A stretch of 8,597 nucleotides of DNA from an uncultured Collinsella sp. (GTDB lineage Bacteria > Actinomycetota > Coriobacteriia > Coriobacteriales > Coriobacteriaceae). Position 1 is the stretch's first letter; each line of letters opens with the position of its first letter. The DNA is taken from contig CALHWR010000132.1 of assembly GCA_938036665.1 (NCBI GenBank), positions 1 to 8,597 of the forward strand. Direction: 5' to 3'. Shown piece by piece: positions 6,106 to 8,597 of this stretch. Position numbers and translations under genes: made by a program. The notes beneath the pieces are model-generated. The model was not told the origin of the DNA. It worked only from the letters and a program-made list of their open reading frames with translations, and ran no database searches.

Positions 6106-6165
6106 ACTCATTGGGGACAGACTTAAATGAGCGATTTCACTCATTTAAGTCTGTCCCCAATGAGT
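6106..6165. repeat. Perfect 26-bp palindrome with 8-base loop
   Basis: The left arm (6106-6131, starting actcattggggacagactt) and the right arm (6140-6165) are exact reverse complements over 26 bases. The loop is cgatttca. There is no T-run after either arm, so it is not a standard intrinsic terminator, although as RNA it would form a very stable stem. It sits between the ABC-2 operon and the promoter of the next one and may insulate them. An exact match of this length within a cluster of degenerate copies suggests a recent arrival or active correction. Confidence 0.8.
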
Positions 6166-6188
6166 AAAGTGCGTCCCCAACGGCTAGT

Positions 6189-6218
6189 TTGGAAAAAATT
6201 GCGCCTGCCGCTTAAAAT
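6189..6218 (+). promoter_or_regulatory. Sigma-70-like promoter of the second ABC operon
   Basis: TTGGAA (6189-6194) and TAAAAT (6213-6218) are separated by 18 bases with an A-run just after the -35 box, which is a good housekeeping promoter. Transcription would start near 6225 and give a leader of about 43 bases. A second -10-like box, TACTAT (6233-6238), has no good -35 partner. A weak inverted pair, tacta (6233-6237) and tagta (6252-6256), lies in the leader and could be an operator, though this is speculative. The ribosome site agaagg (6256-6261) precedes ATG 6268. Confidence 0.55.
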
Positions 6219-6267
6219 AGTTCGCCGAGGTTTACTATTACCCTAGAAAAGTAGTAGAAGGCTAACA

Positions 6268-6993
6268 ATGGGGGATGACATGGCAGCGCAGAAAGCCTAC
6301 GTCCAGGTCAACGGACTCAAGAAACACTACGGCGACGGCGATGCGCGCCTGATGGTGCTCGACGGTATCGACACGTCCATCAACCGCGGTGAGATCTGCG
6401 TCATGCTGGGACCCTCGGGCTCGGGCAAGTCGACCTTTCTCAACCTGATCGGCGGCCTGGAGGATGCCGACGGCGGCTCCATCATGGTGGACGGCTGCGA
6501 CCTCACGGTGCTCAAGCCTGCCGATCTGGGCGAGTACCGCCGCCGCGAGCTGGGCTTTGTCTTCCAGTTCTACAACCTGGTGCCCGACCTTACCATCAAG
6601 GAAAACATCGAGGTCACGGCGCACCTGTCCAAAAACCCGCTCAATGTCGACGACCTGCTGCGTTCGCTGGGCCTCTACGAACACCGCAACAAGTTCCCGC
6701 GCCAGGTCTCGGGCGGCCAGCAGCAGCGCTGCGCCATCGGTCGTGCGCTCGTCAAAAATCCGGGCCTGTTGCTGTGCGACGAGCCCACGGGCGCGCTTGA
6801 CTACAAGACGTCCAAGGAAATCTTGCAGCTCATGGAGGATGTTAACCGCACCTACGGCTGCACCATCATCATCGTCACCCACAACGCCGCCATCGCCCGC
6901 ATGGCCAACCGCGTGCTGCGCCTGCGCGACGGCCGCATCGTCGAGGATGAGCTCAACGAGTCGCCCGTTGCGGCCGCCGAGCTCGATTGGTAG
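6268..6993 (+). CDS. ABC transporter ATP-binding protein (LolD/MacB-like)
   Basis: This 241-residue cytoplasmic ATPase is of the MacB/LolD/FtsE branch that works with FtsX-type permeases. Walker A is GPSGSGKST (48-56), the Q-loop is Q100 in [13 protein letters not shown], the signature is VSGGQQQR (147-154), Walker B is LLLCDEP (167-173), the D-loop is GALD (175-178), and the H-loop is H205 in VTHN. All catalytic motifs are canonical, unlike those of the ATPase at 2647. The FQFYNLVP stretch and the short 241-residue length are typical of this branch. The start at ATG 6268 has agaagg 6 bases upstream. ATG 6280 in the same frame (MAAQ), preceded by ggggga, is a possible alternative. The gene is followed after 8 bases by the large permease, so they form one transporter. 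The substrate cannot be told, and possibilities include peptides, lipids or cell-envelope material. Confidence 0.93.
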   Translation: MGDDMAAQKAYVQVNGLKKHYGDGDARLMVLDGIDTSINRGEICVMLGPSGSGKSTFLNLIGGLEDADGGSIMVDGCDLTVLKPADLGEYRRRELGFVFQFYNLVPDLTIKENIEVTAHLSKNPLNVDDLLRSLGLYEHRNKFPRQVSGGQQQRCAIGRALVKNPGLLLCDEPTGALDYKTSKEILQLMEDVNRTYGCTIIIVTHNAAIARMANRVLRLRDGRIVEDELNESPVAAAELDW

Positions 6994-7001
6994 GCGACGC
7001 C

Positions 7002-8597
7002 ATGACACCTCTCGCAAAGCGATTCCCGCGCGAGCTGCGCCGCAATGTCGGTAAGTACCTGGGCATCTTTTTGCTTATGTGCGGAAGCATCGCCCTCACG
7101 TCGGGTTTTTTGCTCGCGGCGCATTCCATCGGCTGCCTCATTGACGACATGCGCGACGACTACACGATTGAGGACGGCCGCGTGACTACCTCCTTCGAGG
7201 CCACCGACGAGCAGCTCAAGGCCGCCGAGGATGCAGCCGGCGACGTCGGTGGCGTCACGCTCTACAAGAATTTCTCCATCGACGCCATCATCAAAAAGAC
7301 CGCCGGCGACGATGGCACCAAGCGCACGCTGCGCACCTATGCGCACCGCACCAAGGTCGATATCGCGTCCTACTGTGAGGGCAGGCAGCCCAAGGCGGAC
7401 GATGAGGTGGCAATCGACCGTGTCTTCGCCACCAACAACGACCTCGCCATCGGCGATAAGGTCGAGCTTGAGGGCCGCACCTACACCATCTGCGGCATCA
7501 TGACCCAGCCCGATAGCCAGGCGCTGTTCCTCAACAATTCGGACTTTACGGTGAACACCATTACGTATGGCGTCGCCGAGGTCACCGACGCCGGTTTTGC
7601 CGCGCTCGAGGATGCCGGCGGCGCGCCCGCCTATACGTACTCCTTTACCTTTAACGACCGCGACGTCTCCACCGCGGACCGCATCGATGTCGAACAGGAT
7701 ATGGTCGAGGCGCTGGCGGATGCCGATGCGCGTGTCGACGATCTGATCGATGCCGATTCCAACCAGGGCATTGGCTATGCGCGCGATGACGTGGACGGCG
7801 ATTCCATGATGTGGATGACGCTGCTCAACATTATCATCGTGATCATGGCGTTCGTCTTTGTGGTGCTCACCGACGCCACCATCGAGGAGGAGAGCGCCAT
7901 CATCGGCACGCTGCTCGCCAGCGGCTATCGTCGACGCGAGATCGTGCTGCACTACCTGGCACTTCCCGCCATCGTGGGCGTGGTCGCGGCGCTTTTGGGC
8001 ACTGCGCTCGGCGTTGTGTTCTTTACCGAGCCCATGCGCAGCCTCTATTACGGTTCGTACAGCCTGCCGCCCTTCCAGGTGTACTGGAGCTGGGAGATCT
8101 TTGTGAAGTGCGCCGTGGTCCCCGCCGCCGCGCTCATTCTCATCACGCTGGTGGGCCTGCTCCGCAAAATGGGCAAGACGCCGCTGCAGTTCCTTCGCCA
8201 CGAGGCGAGCGGTAAGTCGGGCACCAAGCGCGGTCTGCAGCTGCCGGAACGCATGGGCTTTGTCTCCCGATTCCGCCTGCGCGTCTTCTTGCGCAACCTG
8301 GGCAACTTCGCCACGCTCTTCGTGGGCATCGCGTTTGGGTCGCTGCTTTTGCTCTTTGGCCTGGCGATTCTGCCCACGATGACGCACTATGCGGACAACC
8401 TCGAGACGAGCCTGGTCGCCGAGCACCAGTACACGCTCAAGGCCCCGCTGGAGCTCGAGGGTACTGCCGAGGAGCGCGGGCAGTGGTCGGCACTCGAGCG
8501 CTTGCAGTCGGTTGACGGCGCGCTGCTTTCCGCCGCCCAGGATGCCGATGACGAACTTGACGACGCGGCCGATGCGGCGCGGGCGGCAGCCGATGCC
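7002..8597 (+). CDS. FtsX/MacB-like ABC permease, C-terminus beyond the window
   Basis: The frame is open from ATG 7002 to the right edge, giving 532 residues with no stop, so the gene is cut by the window. A basic N-terminus (MTPLAKRFPRELRRN) leads to a membrane segment at about 19-41. An outer domain of about 225 residues (42-268) follows, then membrane segments at about 272-290, 319-342 and 366-387. Between the first two of these, EEESAIIGTLLASGYRRREI is the FtsX-domain cytoplasmic loop. After a basic linker (about 388-430) a further segment (436-457) begins what looks like a second half with its own outer domain. The last 24 residues (509-532) are rich in D and A (DADDELDDAADAARAAADA) and look like the start of a long helical or coiled-coil insert. 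The protein pairs with the ATPase upstream, 8 bases away. The total length is unknown but is probably large. Confidence 0.88.
   Translation, partial: MTPLAKRFPRELRRNVGKYLGIFLLMCGSIALTSGFLLAAHSIGCLIDDMRDDYTIEDGRVTTSFEATDEQLKAAEDAAGDVGGVTLYKNFSIDAIIKKTAGDDGTKRTLRTYAHRTKVDIASYCEGRQPKADDEVAIDRVFATNNDLAIGDKVELEGRTYTICGIMTQPDSQALFLNNSDFTVNTITYGVAEVTDAGFAALEDAGGAPAYTYSFTFNDRDVSTADRIDVEQDMVEALADADARVDDLIDADSNQGIGYARDDVDGDSMMWMTLLNIIIVIMAFVFVVLTDATIEEESAIIGTLLASGYRRREIVLHYLALPAIVGVVAALLGTALGVVFFTEPMRSLYYGSYSLPPFQVYWSWEIFVKCAVVPAAALILITLVGLLRKMGKTPLQFLRHEASGKSGTKRGLQLPERMGFVSRFRLRVFLRNLGNFATLFVGIAFGSLLLLFGLAILPTMTHYADNLETSLVAEHQYTLKAPLELEGTAEERGQWSALERLQSVDGALLSAAQDADDELDDAADAARAAADA

Larger units (their letters stand above)
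5983..6180. repeat. Cluster of ggggacag repeats, REP/REPIN-like
   Basis: The motif ggggac or gggac, or its complement, occurs about seven times in 200 bases on alternating strands. It appears at 5983-6005 (degenerate, tcattggggg…cttaaacga), 6013-6030 (plus), 6056-6071 (minus), 6091-6099 (minus), 6106-6131 (plus), 6140-6165 (minus) and 6171-6180 (minus). Neighbouring copies form inverted pairs. The copy at 5983 shares tcattgggg and cttaaa with the perfect palindrome at 6106, showing a common origin. From family knowledge, similar ggggacagactt repeats occur near REP-associated tyrosine transposases in varied bacteria. No such transposase lies in this window. Confidence 0.65.

Noticed and set aside
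6106..6165. The palindrome as a simple intrinsic terminator
   Set aside because: No T-run follows either arm, and the arms belong to a wider family of ggggacag repeats, so a REP-like repeat explains it better.
6852..8426. Minus-strand open frame of 524 residues, and a similar one at 6262-7017
   Set aside because: They are antisense shadows of the LolD/MacB-like ATPase and the FtsX-like permease, both of which are well supported. The translations have no recognisable family features.

Overview
The window looks like chromosomal DNA from a high-GC actinobacterium. The closest fit is the Coriobacteriia, probably Collinsella or a near relative. This rests on strong G/C preference at third codon positions, LuxR-type two-component genes next to ABC exporters, a possible leaderless start, and a style of dense degenerate intergenic repeats that I associate with that group. 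The genus is an inference, not a database result.

Region 1-674 has no credible gene. It is an array of degenerate repeat units, each about 245 bases apart. A unit has a terminator-like core hairpin flanked by two long inverted arms, and a conserved 52-53 base segment lies between units. The arms differ in sequence from unit to unit but match each other within a unit. The third core lies in the opposite orientation to the first two although its outer context is the same, as if the segment between its arms had been flipped.

Region 675-2446 (minus strand) holds a translationally coupled two-component system: a NarL/LuxR-type response regulator and a DesK/LiaS-like membrane histidine kinase that overlap by 4 bases. 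The kinase start may be leaderless. A 200-base divergent intergenic region (2447-2646) separates it from a plus-strand ABC exporter operon (2647-5974) made of one ATPase and two paralogous ABC-2 type permeases. The tight packing suggests one operon, and the divergent layout suggests that the two-component system controls the exporter.

Region 5975-6267 carries a cluster of short repeats with the core ggggacag or its complement. It includes an imperfect pair and a perfect 26-base-pair palindrome, resembling REP/REPIN elements. A good sigma-70-like promoter follows. It drives a second ABC system (6268-8597): a LolD/MacB-like ATPase, then a large FtsX/MacB-like permease that runs off the right edge of the window. 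I see no RNA gene, CRISPR array, insertion sequence or transposase. The unexplained biology is in the two intergenic repeat regions.
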